A stretch of DNA of 64,000 nucleotides from JAWLEP01 sp964553045. Lineage in GTDB: Bacteria > Fermentibacterota > Fermentibacteria > Fermentibacterales > JCC-6. This document shows positions 8,308 through 16,923 of this stretch, piece by piece (position 1 is the stretch's first letter; every line of letters starts with the position of its first letter). Both the position numbers and the translations under genes were made by a program. The notes beneath the pieces were generated by a model that had not been told where the DNA came from, did no database searches, and saw nothing but the letters and a program-made list of their open reading frames with translations. The stretch lies in NCBI GenBank assembly GCA_964553045.1, contig CAZKJG010000013.1, forward strand, positions 1 to 64,000. Reading direction: 5' to 3'.

Positions 8308-9297
8308 GTGCAGAGGAGATCCTACATCGTCGGTACGGGACACTGCGTTCCCGAGCGGGTGCTCACCAATCAGGACCTGGAGAAGATAGTCGATACCAGC
8401 GACGAGTGGATCACCACCCGGACCGGTATCAAGGAGAGGCGGATAACGGACGACGACACCGCCACCTCCGATCTGGCCGTCGAGGCCAGCGGGCGCGCCA
8501 TCGAGGCTGCTGGATGGGAGCCCGCGGACGTTGACGGCATAATAGTGGCCACGGTCACCCCCGACTACTACTTCCCCTCCACCGCCGCCATCATTGCCGA
8601 CAGGATCGGCATGGGCAACATACCGGCCTACGATTTCGAGGCCGGCTGCTCGGGATTCATCTACGGTCTGATACAGGCAAGAGCCCTGGTGGAGGCCGGC
8701 GTGATGGACAGGATGCTGGTGCTGGGGGCCGAGTGCCTCACCAAGGTGACGAACTGGGAGGACAGGACCACCTGCGTTCTCTTCGGGGACGGTGCCGGTG
8801 CGGTCGCCATATCCTCCGAAGGCCCTGGCGGCCTGCTGGGCGGGTACCACTGGGGCAGCAACGGTTCCCTGGGAGATCTGCTGATTCAGCCCGGAGGCGG
8901 GTCCCGAAAGCCGGCCAGCCACGAGACCGTCGACAACAACGAGCACACCATCTGGATGAAGGGCAACGATACCTTCAAGCACGCTGTAAGGGCGATGCGT
9001 GACTCCTGCAACAAGGCCCTGGAGATGGACGGGACGGCGAAGTCCGAGGTGGACCTTCTCATCTCCCACCAGGCCAACTACCGCATAATCGATGCCACGG
9101 CCAGGGCGCTGAGGCTCGAGCCCGAGCAGGTCTTCGTGAATATCGAGAAGTACGGCAACACCTCCGCCGCGTCCATCCCCATAGCCCTGGACGAGGCGGT
9201 ACGGGAGGGAGTAATTTCCCCGCCCGGCAACGTGGTCCTTGCGGCTTTCGGTGCGGGACTCACCTGGGCGGGAATGATAGTGAAGTGGGAAGTGTGA
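8308..9297 (+). CDS. fabH: 3-oxoacyl-ACP synthase III
   Basis: Condenses acetyl-CoA (or a branched primer) with malonyl-ACP to start fatty-acid chains. The 329-residue protein has the Cys-His-Asn triad as Cys114 in EAGCSGF, His254 in SHQANYRI, and Asn284 in YGNTSAAS. The C-terminal GAGLTWAG motif is present. The start is a GTG behind GGGAGAG. It is 11 bp from fabG in the same operon. Confidence 0.96.
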   Translation: MQRRSYIVGTGHCVPERVLTNQDLEKIVDTSDEWITTRTGIKERRITDDDTATSDLAVEASGRAIEAAGWEPADVDGIIVATVTPDYYFPSTAAIIADRIGMGNIPAYDFEAGCSGFIYGLIQARALVEAGVMDRMLVLGAECLTKVTNWEDRTTCVLFGDGAGAVAISSEGPGGLLGGYHWGSNGSLGDLLIQPGGGSRKPASHETVDNNEHTIWMKGNDTFKHAVRAMRDSCNKALEMDGTAKSEVDLLISHQANYRIIDATARALRLEPEQVFVNIEKYGNTSAASIPIALDEAVREGVISPPGNVVLAAFGAGLTWAGMIVKWEV

Positions 9298-9307
9298 GGA
9301 GGTTCGA

Positions 9308-10030
9308 ATGAGTCGTGTCGCGGCAGTCACCGGAGCAGCCAGGGGAATAGGGCTGGCGATAGCCAGGGAGCTCATCGAAGATGGATGGTCGGTGGCGGCG
9401 TGCGACATCCTCGAGGATTCCCTCATGGCAAGAGCGGAGGAGCTCGGTACCCCCTACCGGCCCTTCGTGCTCGATGTCACCGATGAGGACCAGGTAGGAG
9501 AGGTGACCGCCGGAATCGGTGAGACCATGGGCCCGGTCACCGGCCTGGTCAACAACGCGGGCATAACCCGGGACAACCTGACGATGAGGATGAGCAGGGA
9601 GGATTGGGAGAGCGTCATCAACGTGAACCTCACCGGCGCGTTCCTGATGTCCAAGGCCATGAGCCGGGGCATGATGCGGGCCAGGAGCGGGTCCATAGTG
9701 AACATCTCCTCCGTGGTGGCCCTGCTGGGAAGTGCCGGGCAGGTGAACTACGCGGCGAGCAAGGCGGGCCTTCTGGGCCTTACCCGGTCGCTCTGCCGCG
9801 AGCTGGGCCCGCGGGGCGTCAGGGTGAACGCAATTGCGCCCGGCTTCATCGAGACGGAGATGACCGCCGGGCTCCCCGAAGAGGTTCGGGAGGGCTACGC
9901 GGAGAGAATCCCACTGGGTCGGATGGGAGAGCCGGTGAACGTGGCCGGAGCTGTGAGGTTCCTGCTGGGCGATGACTCGCAGTATATTTCCGGAGTAGTT
10001 CTGCCGGTGGATGGTGGCCTAACAACCTGA
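9308..10030 (+). CDS. fabG: 3-oxoacyl-ACP reductase
   Basis: Short-chain dehydrogenase of 240 residues that reduces beta-ketoacyl-ACP with NADPH. The cofactor-binding TGAARGIG motif is at the N-terminus, followed by NNAGITRDNL, the Ser of NISSV, and the catalytic pair Tyr148 and Lys152 in NYAASKAG. The C-terminus YISGVVLPVDGG is characteristic of FabG. Start is an ATG with GAGGAGG upstream. It lies between fabH and acpP. Confidence 0.96.
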   Translation: MSRVAAVTGAARGIGLAIARELIEDGWSVAACDILEDSLMARAEELGTPYRPFVLDVTDEDQVGEVTAGIGETMGPVTGLVNNAGITRDNLTMRMSREDWESVINVNLTGAFLMSKAMSRGMMRARSGSIVNISSVVALLGSAGQVNYAASKAGLLGLTRSLCRELGPRGVRVNAIAPGFIETEMTAGLPEEVREGYAERIPLGRMGEPVNVAGAVRFLLGDDSQYISGVVLPVDGGLTT

Positions 10031-10043
10031 GAAAGGAACAGCA

Positions 10044-10283
10044 ATGTCTCTAGAGAACCGTGTCTCCGACATCATAGTGAACAAGCTGGCCGTGAAGCGC
10101 TCCGAGGTGAAGCCCGAGGCCGACTTCCAGAACGACCTCGGCGCGGACTCCCTGGACCTCGTAGAGCTGATGATGGACTTCGAGGACTCCTTCGGGCTCA
10201 AGATCAGCGACGAGGAGGCGGGCAAGCTCTCTACGGTCGGGGATGTAGTCAACTACCTCAAGGAAAAGGGAGTGGAGGTCTAG
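10044..10283 (+). CDS. acpP: Acyl carrier protein
   Basis: 79-residue acidic acyl carrier protein. The phosphopantetheine attachment serine is Ser36 in GADSLDLVELMM. The N-terminus resembles other ACPs (ENRVSDIIVNKLAV), and the length and charge are typical. It sits 13 bp after fabG, with AGAAAGGA upstream. It is the carrier for all Fab enzymes around it. Confidence 0.96.
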   Translation: MSLENRVSDIIVNKLAVKRSEVKPEADFQNDLGADSLDLVELMMDFEDSFGLKISDEEAGKLSTVGDVVNYLKEKGVEV

Positions 10284-10306
10284 AGCCCCCCTCTCAGCAG
10301 TTGGAA

Positions 10307-10337
10307 GCCGCGGCGCCGCCGTCGGCGCCGCCGCGGC
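10307..10337. other. GC-only hairpin between acpP and fabF
   Basis: A 31-base inverted repeat: 9 bp outer stem (GCCGCGGCG with CGCCGCGGC), one C-C mismatch, then a CGCC/GGCG inner stem with a GTC loop. No T-run follows, so it is not a classical intrinsic terminator. It could protect or separate the abundant acpP message, or attenuate fabF. Confidence 0.6.
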
Positions 10338-10375
10338 CTGACGCTAGTTGATACAGAGGCCAAGAGAAGGATGGT

Positions 10376-11617
10376 GTGGTGACTAGACGAGTAGTTATTA
10401 CCGGTCTCGGTGCCATCACTCCGGTGGGCCGCAACGTGGCCGAGTGCTGGGACAGCGCCGTGCAGGGCCGCAGCGGAGTCCGCAGGATCACGCTGCTCGA
10501 CCCGGAGCCCTTCGACAGCAAGATCGCCGGAGAGGTGAAGAACTTCGACGCCCAGGCCTATCTGGACAGGAAGATCGCCCGAAGGACGGACAGGTATACG
10601 CAGTTCGCCATGGTCGCCGCCAGGGAGGCCTACAGAAGCTCCGGCCTGGAGGACAGCGGCCTGCCGCCGGAGCGCCTGGGCGCCATCATCGGCTCCGGTA
10701 TCGGCGGCATCGACACCATGGAGAAGAACCACAAAAAAGCCCTGGAAAGAGGGGCGAACAGGATAAGCCCCTTCTTCTGCCCCATGATGATCAGCAATAT
10801 GGCCAGCGGCTGGGTGGGAATAGACCTCAACGCCAAGGGCATCAACCTGGCTACGGTGACGGCCTGCGCCAGCGCGGGGCACGCGATAGCCATGTCCTAC
10901 GACGCCATAAGGCTCGACCGTGCCGACGCCATAGTCGCCGGCGGCAGCGAGGCCCCCATAACGCTGATGGGTCTGGGAGGCTTCTGCGCCATGAAGGCGC
11001 TCAGTACGCGGAACGACGACCCAGAGACGGCGTCCCGTCCCTTCGACAGGGAACGTGACGGATTCGTGATGGCCGAGGGGGGAGCCGTAGTCGTTCTGGA
11101 GGAGTTCGAGCATGCCCGGAGGAGGGGGGCCGACATAATCGCCGAGGTTGTGGAGTGCGGAATGACCTGCGACGCCCATCACATAACGGCTCCCGCCGAG
11201 GGTGGCGAGGGCTCCGCCCGTTCGATGTCGCTGGTGCTGAGCAGGGCGGGGATTCCTGCCGAGCGGGTGGACTACGTGAACGCCCACGGCACATCCACAC
11301 AGCTCAACGACACATCCGAGACCCAGGCCATCAAGACCGCTCTGGGAGAGGAGCACGCAAAGAGCATAATGGTCTCCTCCACCAAGTCGGTAACCGGACA
11401 CCTGCTGGGAGCGGCCGGATCCATGGAGCTGATCTACACCTCGCTGGCCCTCAAGAACGGCCTGGTTCCTCCCACGGCAACCCTTCAGAACCCGGACGAG
11501 GGATGCGACCTGGACTACGTGCCGGGCGAGGCCAGGGAGGCGGACATTTCGTTCGCCCTGAGCAACTCGCTGGGTTTCGGCGGTCACAACGTCACCCTCG
11601 GGGTGGCGAAGGTCTAG
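10376..11617 (+). CDS. fabF: 3-oxoacyl-ACP synthase II
   Basis: Elongating beta-ketoacyl-ACP synthase of 413 residues. The nucleophile is Cys164 in VTACASAGHA, and the two catalytic histidines lie in VNAHGTST and TKSVTGHLLGAAGS. The C-terminus SNSLGFGGHNVTL is typical. Consecutive GTG codons at 10376 and 10379 are both possible starts, with AGAGAAGG upstream. It completes the initiation-elongation set with fabH, fabG and acpP. Neither fabD nor fabZ is visible in this window. Confidence 0.96.
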   Translation: MVTRRVVITGLGAITPVGRNVAECWDSAVQGRSGVRRITLLDPEPFDSKIAGEVKNFDAQAYLDRKIARRTDRYTQFAMVAAREAYRSSGLEDSGLPPERLGAIIGSGIGGIDTMEKNHKKALERGANRISPFFCPMMISNMASGWVGIDLNAKGINLATVTACASAGHAIAMSYDAIRLDRADAIVAGGSEAPITLMGLGGFCAMKALSTRNDDPETASRPFDRERDGFVMAEGGAVVVLEEFEHARRRGADIIAEVVECGMTCDAHHITAPAEGGEGSARSMSLVLSRAGIPAERVDYVNAHGTSTQLNDTSETQAIKTALGEEHAKSIMVSSTKSVTGHLLGAAGSMELIYTSLALKNGLVPPTATLQNPDEGCDLDYVPGEAREADISFALSNSLGFGGHNVTLGVAKV

Positions 11618-11627
11618 AGGAGATCCC

Positions 11628-12332
11628 CTGTCCGTCGGGCGTCTGGAAGGACGGCTGGGATACGAGTTCGAGAGCCCCGAGCTTCTGCACAGAGCGCTGC
11701 GGCACTCGTCCGCACGGGTCGGAGGCGTCGACAACGAGAGACTGGAGTTCCTGGGCGACGCCGTCCTGGAGCTCATAGTCAGGAAAGGCCTTCTGGAGGC
11801 GCTGCCGAAGGCCGGAGAGGGCGAGCTGACCAGGCGCAAGATCGCGCTGGTCCGAACCGAGAGTCTGGCCGGCGGCGCTCGGCGACTCGGGCTGGATGAG
11901 TTCATTGAGGCAGGTTCCGGCCTGGCATCCGAGGGCGGCCGCCTTCCGCGGTCGGTGATGGCCGGGACACTGGAAGCATTGCTGGGAGCCGCCTTCCTGG
12001 ACGGGGGTCTGGAAGCGGCCCGCGCGGTCGTGGATGCCGCCGGCCTGGCGCTGGAGGGGTTCGGGACCGACGGAGTCCCCGTATCGCCGAAGTCCGAGTT
12101 GCAGGAGCTGCTGCAGTCCAGGGGCTGCGGGGCTCCGGATTACAGGGTCGTGGACAGGAGCGGGCCGGATCACAGGCCCGAATTCACCGTAGAGGTTCGT
12201 CTGAGCGACGGTTCTGTCGCCCTGGGAAGGGGCGGTAGCATTGGAGAAGCCGAGAGCGATGCCGCCTGCAGGGCGGTAGCTGTTATCAAGAGGGAGGAGC
12301 GGCGTGGACTACCACCTTTCGGAGGACCATGA
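11628..12332 (+). CDS. rnc: Ribonuclease III, apparent CTG start
   Basis: Double-strand-specific endoribonuclease for rRNA and mRNA processing. About 234 residues are readable: the RNase III signature NERLEFLGDAVLELIV, the second acidic site in MAGTLEALLGAAFLDGG, and a C-terminal dsRNA-binding domain (SPKSELQELLQSRG through SDAACRAVAVI). No ATG, GTG or TTG occurs in frame until 11955, which would delete half the catalytic domain. A CTG at 11628 has AGAGGAG five bases upstream, just after the fabF stop, and is the best start. The end overlaps the acyl-CoA dehydrogenase by 29 bp. The fabF-rnc neighbourhood is common in bacteria. Confidence 0.88.
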   Translation: MSVGRLEGRLGYEFESPELLHRALRHSSARVGGVDNERLEFLGDAVLELIVRKGLLEALPKAGEGELTRRKIALVRTESLAGGARRLGLDEFIEAGSGLASEGGRLPRSVMAGTLEALLGAAFLDGGLEAARAVVDAAGLALEGFGTDGVPVSPKSELQELLQSRGCGAPDYRVVDRSGPDHRPEFTVEVRLSDGSVALGRGGSIGEAESDAACRAVAVIKREERRGLPPFGGP

Positions 12333-13461
12333 GGCCATTCGGGAGATCTGCGCGGAGATCGCGGAGCAGTACATAAAGCCGGTCAGGGAGGAACTGGACC
12401 GGGAGGGCAGGTTTCCCACCGAGATCATCGAGGTCATGGCCCAGAGCGACCTCTTCACCATCTACATACCCGAGGAGTACGGCGGTACGGATATGGGGTC
12501 GCTGGCGCTCTGCCTGGCCACCGAGGAGATGAGCCGCGCCTGCGGCGGCGTCGCAGTTTCTTATGCCGCCAACGCCTTGGGAGCCATGCCGATACTGCTG
12601 ATGGGCAGCGAAGAGCAGAAGCGGAGGTACCTTCCGGACCTGGCGGCCGGAAAGAAGTTGGCGGCCTTCGGCCTCACCGAGCCCGACGCCGGCAGCGACG
12701 CCGGAGCCATAAAGACCCGGGCGGTGAAGGACGGCGACAGCTACGTGCTAAACGGTACAAAGCAGTGGATCACCAACGGCGGCGAGGCCGACGTGTACAC
12801 CGTGATCGCCATGACCGACCCCGACCGTGGGGCGCGGGGAGCCTCGGCCTTCATCGTGGAGGACGGCACGCCGGGCTTCGGCTACGGCAAGAAGGAGGAC
12901 AAGATGGGCATTCGGGCCTCCGTCACCCGTGAGCTCATCTTCGAGGACTGCCGCATTCCCGCCGACAGCCTCATCTCCAGGGAGGGCATGGGCTTCATGG
13001 TGGCCATGAAGACGCTGGACAGCTCCCGCCCCGGAGTGGCTGCCCAGGCTGTGGGCATCGCCCAGGGCGCGCTGGACGAGGCACTGGTCTACGCCGCTCA
13101 GCGCAGGCAGTTCGGAAAGCGCATCGACTCATTCCAGGGCATCCAGTTCATGCTGGCGGACATGGCCACCAGGGTGGAGGCGGCCAGGGCGCTCACCTAC
13201 TCCGTGGCCAGGATGATGGACGCCGGCGCCAAACGGATCGAGAAGGAGTCCGCAATGGCCAAGCTGTTCGCCAGCGATACCGCCATGAGCGTCACCACCG
13301 ACGCCGTACAGATCTTCGGAGGATACGGGTACATGAGGGAGTACCCGGTGGAGAAGATGATGCGTGACGCCAAGATCACCCAGATCTACGAGGGAACCAA
13401 CCAGATACAGCGCAGCGTCATCGCCAAGGCGCTGATCCGCGAGACCGCCTCCCGGAGCTAG
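12304..13461 (+). CDS. Acyl-CoA dehydrogenase
   Basis: FAD flavoenzyme of 385 residues that oxidises acyl-CoA to enoyl-CoA and passes electrons to ETF. Family motifs include FGLTEPDAGSDAG, QWITNGG, the C-terminal AVQIFGGYGYMREYPVE, and the catalytic base Glu363 in IYEGTNQIQR. Length is standard for the short- or medium-chain group. The GTG start has GGAGG upstream and overlaps rnc. The etfB and etfA genes follow directly, giving a dehydrogenase-ETF unit. It may work in either direction; see the EtfA entry. Confidence 0.94.
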   Translation: MDYHLSEDHEAIREICAEIAEQYIKPVREELDREGRFPTEIIEVMAQSDLFTIYIPEEYGGTDMGSLALCLATEEMSRACGGVAVSYAANALGAMPILLMGSEEQKRRYLPDLAAGKKLAAFGLTEPDAGSDAGAIKTRAVKDGDSYVLNGTKQWITNGGEADVYTVIAMTDPDRGARGASAFIVEDGTPGFGYGKKEDKMGIRASVTRELIFEDCRIPADSLISREGMGFMVAMKTLDSSRPGVAAQAVGIAQGALDEALVYAAQRRQFGKRIDSFQGIQFMLADMATRVEAARALTYSVARMMDAGAKRIEKESAMAKLFASDTAMSVTTDAVQIFGGYGYMREYPVEKMMRDAKITQIYEGTNQIQRSVIAKALIRETASRS

Positions 13462-13463
13462 CC

Positions 13464-14255
13464 ATGCGTTTCGTGGTGGTAACGAAGCAGGTGCCCGACA
13501 CCGCGGAGGTCCGTATCGACGAGGAGCGGGGAACGCTGATTCGGGAGGGCGTACCCTCCATAATGAACCCCTTCGACGCCTACGCGCTGGAGGAGGCCCT
13601 CCGCTGGCGCGACGAGCTGGGCGGAGAGGTCACCGTGATGACCATGGGCCCGCCCCAGGCCGAGGAGATCCTGCGGGAGGCGATATCCATGGGAGCCGAC
13701 AGCGCCGTTCTGATTTCCGACAGGGCCTTCGCCGGCGCGGATACCTGGGCCACCAGCCACACCCTGGCCGCCGCCGTGAAGAAGCTGGGCGACGTGGACG
13801 TGGTGCTGGCCGGAAAGCAGGCCATTGACGGGGACACCGCCCAGACCGGCCCCGGCATAGCGGCGTCCCTGGACTGGCCCCAGATCACCTTCGTAGGCGA
13901 GGTGAAGGAGCTCGACGAAGGCCGAATCGTGGCCAGGCGTGAGGTGGAGGGCGGCTTTGAGACGGTGGCTTCCCCTCTGCCGGCGGTGCTCACTGTGCTG
14001 AAGGACGCCAATACGCCCAGGCTGCCCTCGCTTCGAGGTAAGATGAAGGCCCGCAAGGCCGAGATCCCGACCTGGGGCCTGGCGGACCTGGAGCTGGACG
14101 AAGAGCAGGTGGGGTTGGAGGGCTCGCCCACCAGGGTGGTCAGGATCGCCACCCCCGAAGGCCGCAGCAGCGCCGGCGAGATACACCATGCCGAACCCGA
14201 GGAGCTGGCCCGGTTGCTGGCCGATTACCTAACCGCGAAGGGAGGGGGGGAATGA
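13464..14255 (+). CDS. etfB: Electron transfer flavoprotein beta subunit
   Basis: 263-residue ETF beta subunit. It begins RFVVVTKQVPDTAEVRID, contains NPFDAYALEEALRW, and has the nucleotide-binding segment VLAGKQAIDGDTAQTGPG. With EtfA it carries electrons between acyl-CoA dehydrogenase and a downstream acceptor. It starts 2 bp after the dehydrogenase stop and overlaps etfA by 4 bp, so all three are one translation unit. Confidence 0.94.
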   Translation: MRFVVVTKQVPDTAEVRIDEERGTLIREGVPSIMNPFDAYALEEALRWRDELGGEVTVMTMGPPQAEEILREAISMGADSAVLISDRAFAGADTWATSHTLAAAVKKLGDVDVVLAGKQAIDGDTAQTGPGIAASLDWPQITFVGEVKELDEGRIVARREVEGGFETVASPLPAVLTVLKDANTPRLPSLRGKMKARKAEIPTWGLADLELDEEQVGLEGSPTRVVRIATPEGRSSAGEIHHAEPEELARLLADYLTAKGGGE

Positions 14256-15457
14256 TCGCCAGGATCAGCGTGAGCCCCGAACTGTGCACCGGGTGCGGAG
14301 CCTGCGTACCCATCTGTCCCTTCGGAGCCATCTCCATGGAGGAGGGGCTGGCCGTAATCACGGAGGCCTGCACCCTGTGCGGAGCCTGCGAGGCCGAATG
14401 CCCCTTCGACGCCATAATCATACGGGACGAGCAGAGGGACAAGACCGACCTCTCCCGGTTCAGCGGCATCATGGTGGTGGCCGAGCAGCGCGACGGCGAG
14501 GTGGACGGATCCACCCTGGAGCTTCTGGGAGAGGCCGGAAGGCTGGCCGAGACCGACGACAGCGAGGTCAGCGTTCTGCTGATGACGGGCGAGGCCGGAG
14601 ACTGGCCGCAGAAACTGGTGGCTCACGGCGCCGACCGGGTCCTGCTGGCCGAGCACCGGGGTCTTTCCCACTACATGACCGAGCCCTGTGCGGCGGTGCT
14701 TCAGAAGGTGATAGAGGAGAAGGAGCCGGCGGTGGTACTGGCTGCGGCAACCACCACCGGCCGTGACCTGATGCCCAGGGTGGCCAAGGTCCTGGACACC
14801 GGCCTGACGGCGGACTGCACCGGACTGCTGGTCGACCCGGACAGCGGTCTGCTTCAGCAGACCAGGCCGGCCTTCGGAGGAAACATAATGGCCACCATCG
14901 TCTGCGAGCACACCCGTCCGCAGATGGCCACTGTACGGCCCATGGTGATGAAGCCCGCAGAACCCGACAACGATCGCAGGGGAGAGGTGGAGCGGCTGGA
15001 CCTGGACGGAAACATGCTCCGCTCCCGGGTGGAGCTGCTGGATTTCTCGCCCCTGGAGGAGGGCGAGGTGGACATCACCGAGTCGGAGTACATCGTCTCC
15101 GGCGGCCGGGGCCTGAAGGGGCCGGAGAACTTTACCATGCTGGAGGAGCTCGCAGAACTCCTCGACGGCAGCGTCGGCGCCAGCAGGGCTGCGGTGGATG
15201 CCGGCTGGATACCCTACCCCCATCAGGTGGGGCAGACGGGCAAGACGGTGCAGCCGAAGATATACATCGCATGCGGCATCTCCGGCGCGGTGCAGCACCG
15301 GGTGGGAATGCAGTCCTCGGATACCATCTACGCGGTCAACAGGGACCCCGACGCTCCCATCTTCGAGATCTGCGACGCAGGTTTCGTGGGGGACCTGTTC
15401 GAGGTGATCCCGGCCCTGGTGAAGGAGCTGCGCAGGAGGCGGGAGGAGAGGGACTGA
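14252..15457 (+). CDS. etfA: Electron transfer flavoprotein alpha subunit with N-terminal 2x[4Fe-4S] ferredoxin domain
   Basis: 401 residues, larger than the roughly 320 of simple EtfA. The first 65 residues form a bacterial ferredoxin domain with two cluster motifs, CTGCGACVPICP and CTLCGACEAECP. The ETF alpha fold follows and ends with the FAD-binding region, including ACGISGAVQHRVGM and INRD-like AVNRDPDAPIF. Ferredoxin-fused EtfA proteins are known from anaerobes, such as the caffeyl-CoA reductase CarE, where ETF may bifurcate electrons. Bifurcation here is inference. Overlap with etfB is 4 bp (ATGA). Confidence 0.93.
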   Translation: MIARISVSPELCTGCGACVPICPFGAISMEEGLAVITEACTLCGACEAECPFDAIIIRDEQRDKTDLSRFSGIMVVAEQRDGEVDGSTLELLGEAGRLAETDDSEVSVLLMTGEAGDWPQKLVAHGADRVLLAEHRGLSHYMTEPCAAVLQKVIEEKEPAVVLAAATTTGRDLMPRVAKVLDTGLTADCTGLLVDPDSGLLQQTRPAFGGNIMATIVCEHTRPQMATVRPMVMKPAEPDNDRRGEVERLDLDGNMLRSRVELLDFSPLEEGEVDITESEYIVSGGRGLKGPENFTMLEELAELLDGSVGASRAAVDAGWIPYPHQVGQTGKTVQPKIYIACGISGAVQHRVGMQSSDTIYAVNRDPDAPIFEICDAGFVGDLFEVIPALVKELRRRREERD

Positions 15458-15462
15458 CAGTG

Positions 15463-16419
15463 ATGCGGTCGGCGGAGCTGGTGGGCGTCCTGCATGTCCA
15501 TACCCGTTTCTCCGACGGCACCGCCACTCCGGCGGAGCTTGTCTCCGTGGCCTCGGGAATGGGCCTGGACTTCCTGGGCATCAACGACCACCGCAACCTC
15601 AAGGCCAGGAAGGCCGGCTGGGCCGGCCGCCACAGCGGCGTTGTGGTCCTGGCCGGTGCCGAGCTCAACGATCCCACCCGTGCGAACCACATACTGGTCT
15701 ACGGCGCGGACGCCATTCCTCCGGTCACCGACTCCGCCAGCCAGCTGGCGCAGGTGGGTTCCGCCGGGGGGCTGGCAATCGTCGCCCACCCCTGCGAGAC
15801 CGGTGCCAGGCTTCCCAAGATGGGTCCCTACCCCTGGAACCGCGGCCTGCTTCCCGGAATAGACGGAGTGGAGGTCTGGAACTACATGTCCGACTGGAAG
15901 ACCGGGGCAGCCCTTCGGGACCTGCGCAGGAGGGTGGCCGACCCCGACAGGTTCGTGGGCGGGCCCGACCCGGGGGCCGTGGACCTCTGGCTGCAGACCG
16001 GCGGCTGCGCCGTTGGAGGCGTTGACGCCCACGGCCTGCGCTTCGGCATGGGCCCCCTGCGGCTGGAGGTTTTCCCCTACGGCCCCCTGCTGGGCAAGCT
16101 CCACACCCACGTGTTGGTGGGCCCCGGGTCTGCCGAAGAGCCGGGGGAGGGTGACATCGTAGAGGCTTTGCGCAGCGGAGCGGTCTTCACCAGCCGCCCG
16201 GCCCTGGGCCCGGCTCGGGGGTTCCGGTTCCGGCGGGAGGAGGACCTCCTGGTGCTTGACGTGCCGGCCAGGGCCACCGTGCGGGTGCGGACCGCCCGGA
16301 ACGTGATCCAGAGGCCGGTGGAGCCGGGAAGGAACGAGCTCCGGCTGGCCGCCGGGGAACGGGCATTCGTGGAGCTGATGCGGGAGGGAGGGACATGGAT
16401 ATGCTGCGGCCTGGAATGA
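15463..16419 (+). CDS. PHP domain metal-dependent hydrolase
   Basis: About 318 residues with PHP-domain metal ligands: HVHTRFSDG at the N-terminus, GINDHRN, a central AHPCE and the late GGVDAHGL. Such proteins are phosphoesterases or related hydrolases; the substrate is not identifiable here. The start is the ATG at 15463 (or GTG at 15460) behind GGAGGAGAGGG, 6 bp after etfA, so it may belong to the ETF operon. The C-terminal 90 residues look like a beta-rich domain outside the PHP barrel. No signal peptide is visible. Confidence 0.8.
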   Translation: MRSAELVGVLHVHTRFSDGTATPAELVSVASGMGLDFLGINDHRNLKARKAGWAGRHSGVVVLAGAELNDPTRANHILVYGADAIPPVTDSASQLAQVGSAGGLAIVAHPCETGARLPKMGPYPWNRGLLPGIDGVEVWNYMSDWKTGAALRDLRRRVADPDRFVGGPDPGAVDLWLQTGGCAVGGVDAHGLRFGMGPLRLEVFPYGPLLGKLHTHVLVGPGSAEEPGEGDIVEALRSGAVFTSRPALGPARGFRFRREEDLLVLDVPARATVRVRTARNVIQRPVEPGRNELRLAAGERAFVELMREGGTWICCGLE

Positions 16420-16895
16420 TAGCCATGATGGCTCTGCTTGTTGCGGGTACCGCCCTGGCCACGCCCCTGGACACGGCCTACGACATGATGGACGCCCTTA
16501 CCCGCGCCGACGCCTGGGCCGTGACGGACCTGCTCAGCGCCGACGTAAGGGCAGGGGTGGACGCCGCGCTGGAAGGCCTGCAGGAGCTGGCCCGGGAGAG
16601 CCCCGCCGCGGCCTCCGACCTCCTGCGGTCGTCCGGGCTGGGCATAGGGCCGGGCGAGCTGGCGGGAATGACTGCCGAGGAGCTTCTGGACCTGGTGCTG
16701 CGCACGCGCCGGCTGAGATTCCACTTCTCGGAAGTGCAGCGGGAGCATGTGACCATGTCCGGCCGCAGGGCCGAGGTGGGGCTGGCCCTGCTGGGGGGCG
16801 ACAGCCTGCACATGTCCATGGTCTGGGAGGAAGGCGGCTGGAAGATCAGCGGCTCACGTCTCCTCGACAGGCTTCTGGCCGGAATCGGACGCTGA
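16395..16895 (+). CDS. Exported DUF4878-like small protein
   Basis: 166 residues starting with a hydrophobic segment that ends TALA, a probable signal peptide. The mature part is a short NTF2-like/DUF4878-type fold: an initial helix about repeated use (AYDMMDALTRADAWAVTDLL), then beta strands ending with MVWEEGGWKISGSRLL. This C-terminal pattern also occurs in the next two genes, suggesting paralogs. It overlaps the PHP gene by 25 bp. Function is unknown. Confidence 0.65.
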   Translation: MDMLRPGMIAMMALLVAGTALATPLDTAYDMMDALTRADAWAVTDLLSADVRAGVDAALEGLQELARESPAAASDLLRSSGLGIGPGELAGMTAEELLDLVLRTRRLRFHFSEVQREHVTMSGRRAEVGLALLGGDSLHMSMVWEEGGWKISGSRLLDRLLAGIGR

Positions 16896-16923
16896 ACCGC
16901 ATGGGTACGGAAGGAGTGACGGA

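Noticed and set aside
10280..11905. Long minus-strand open frame (541 codons) opposite fabF
   Set aside because: Composition and residues are those expected from the reverse of a GC-rich gene; fabF and rnc on the plus strand are certain.
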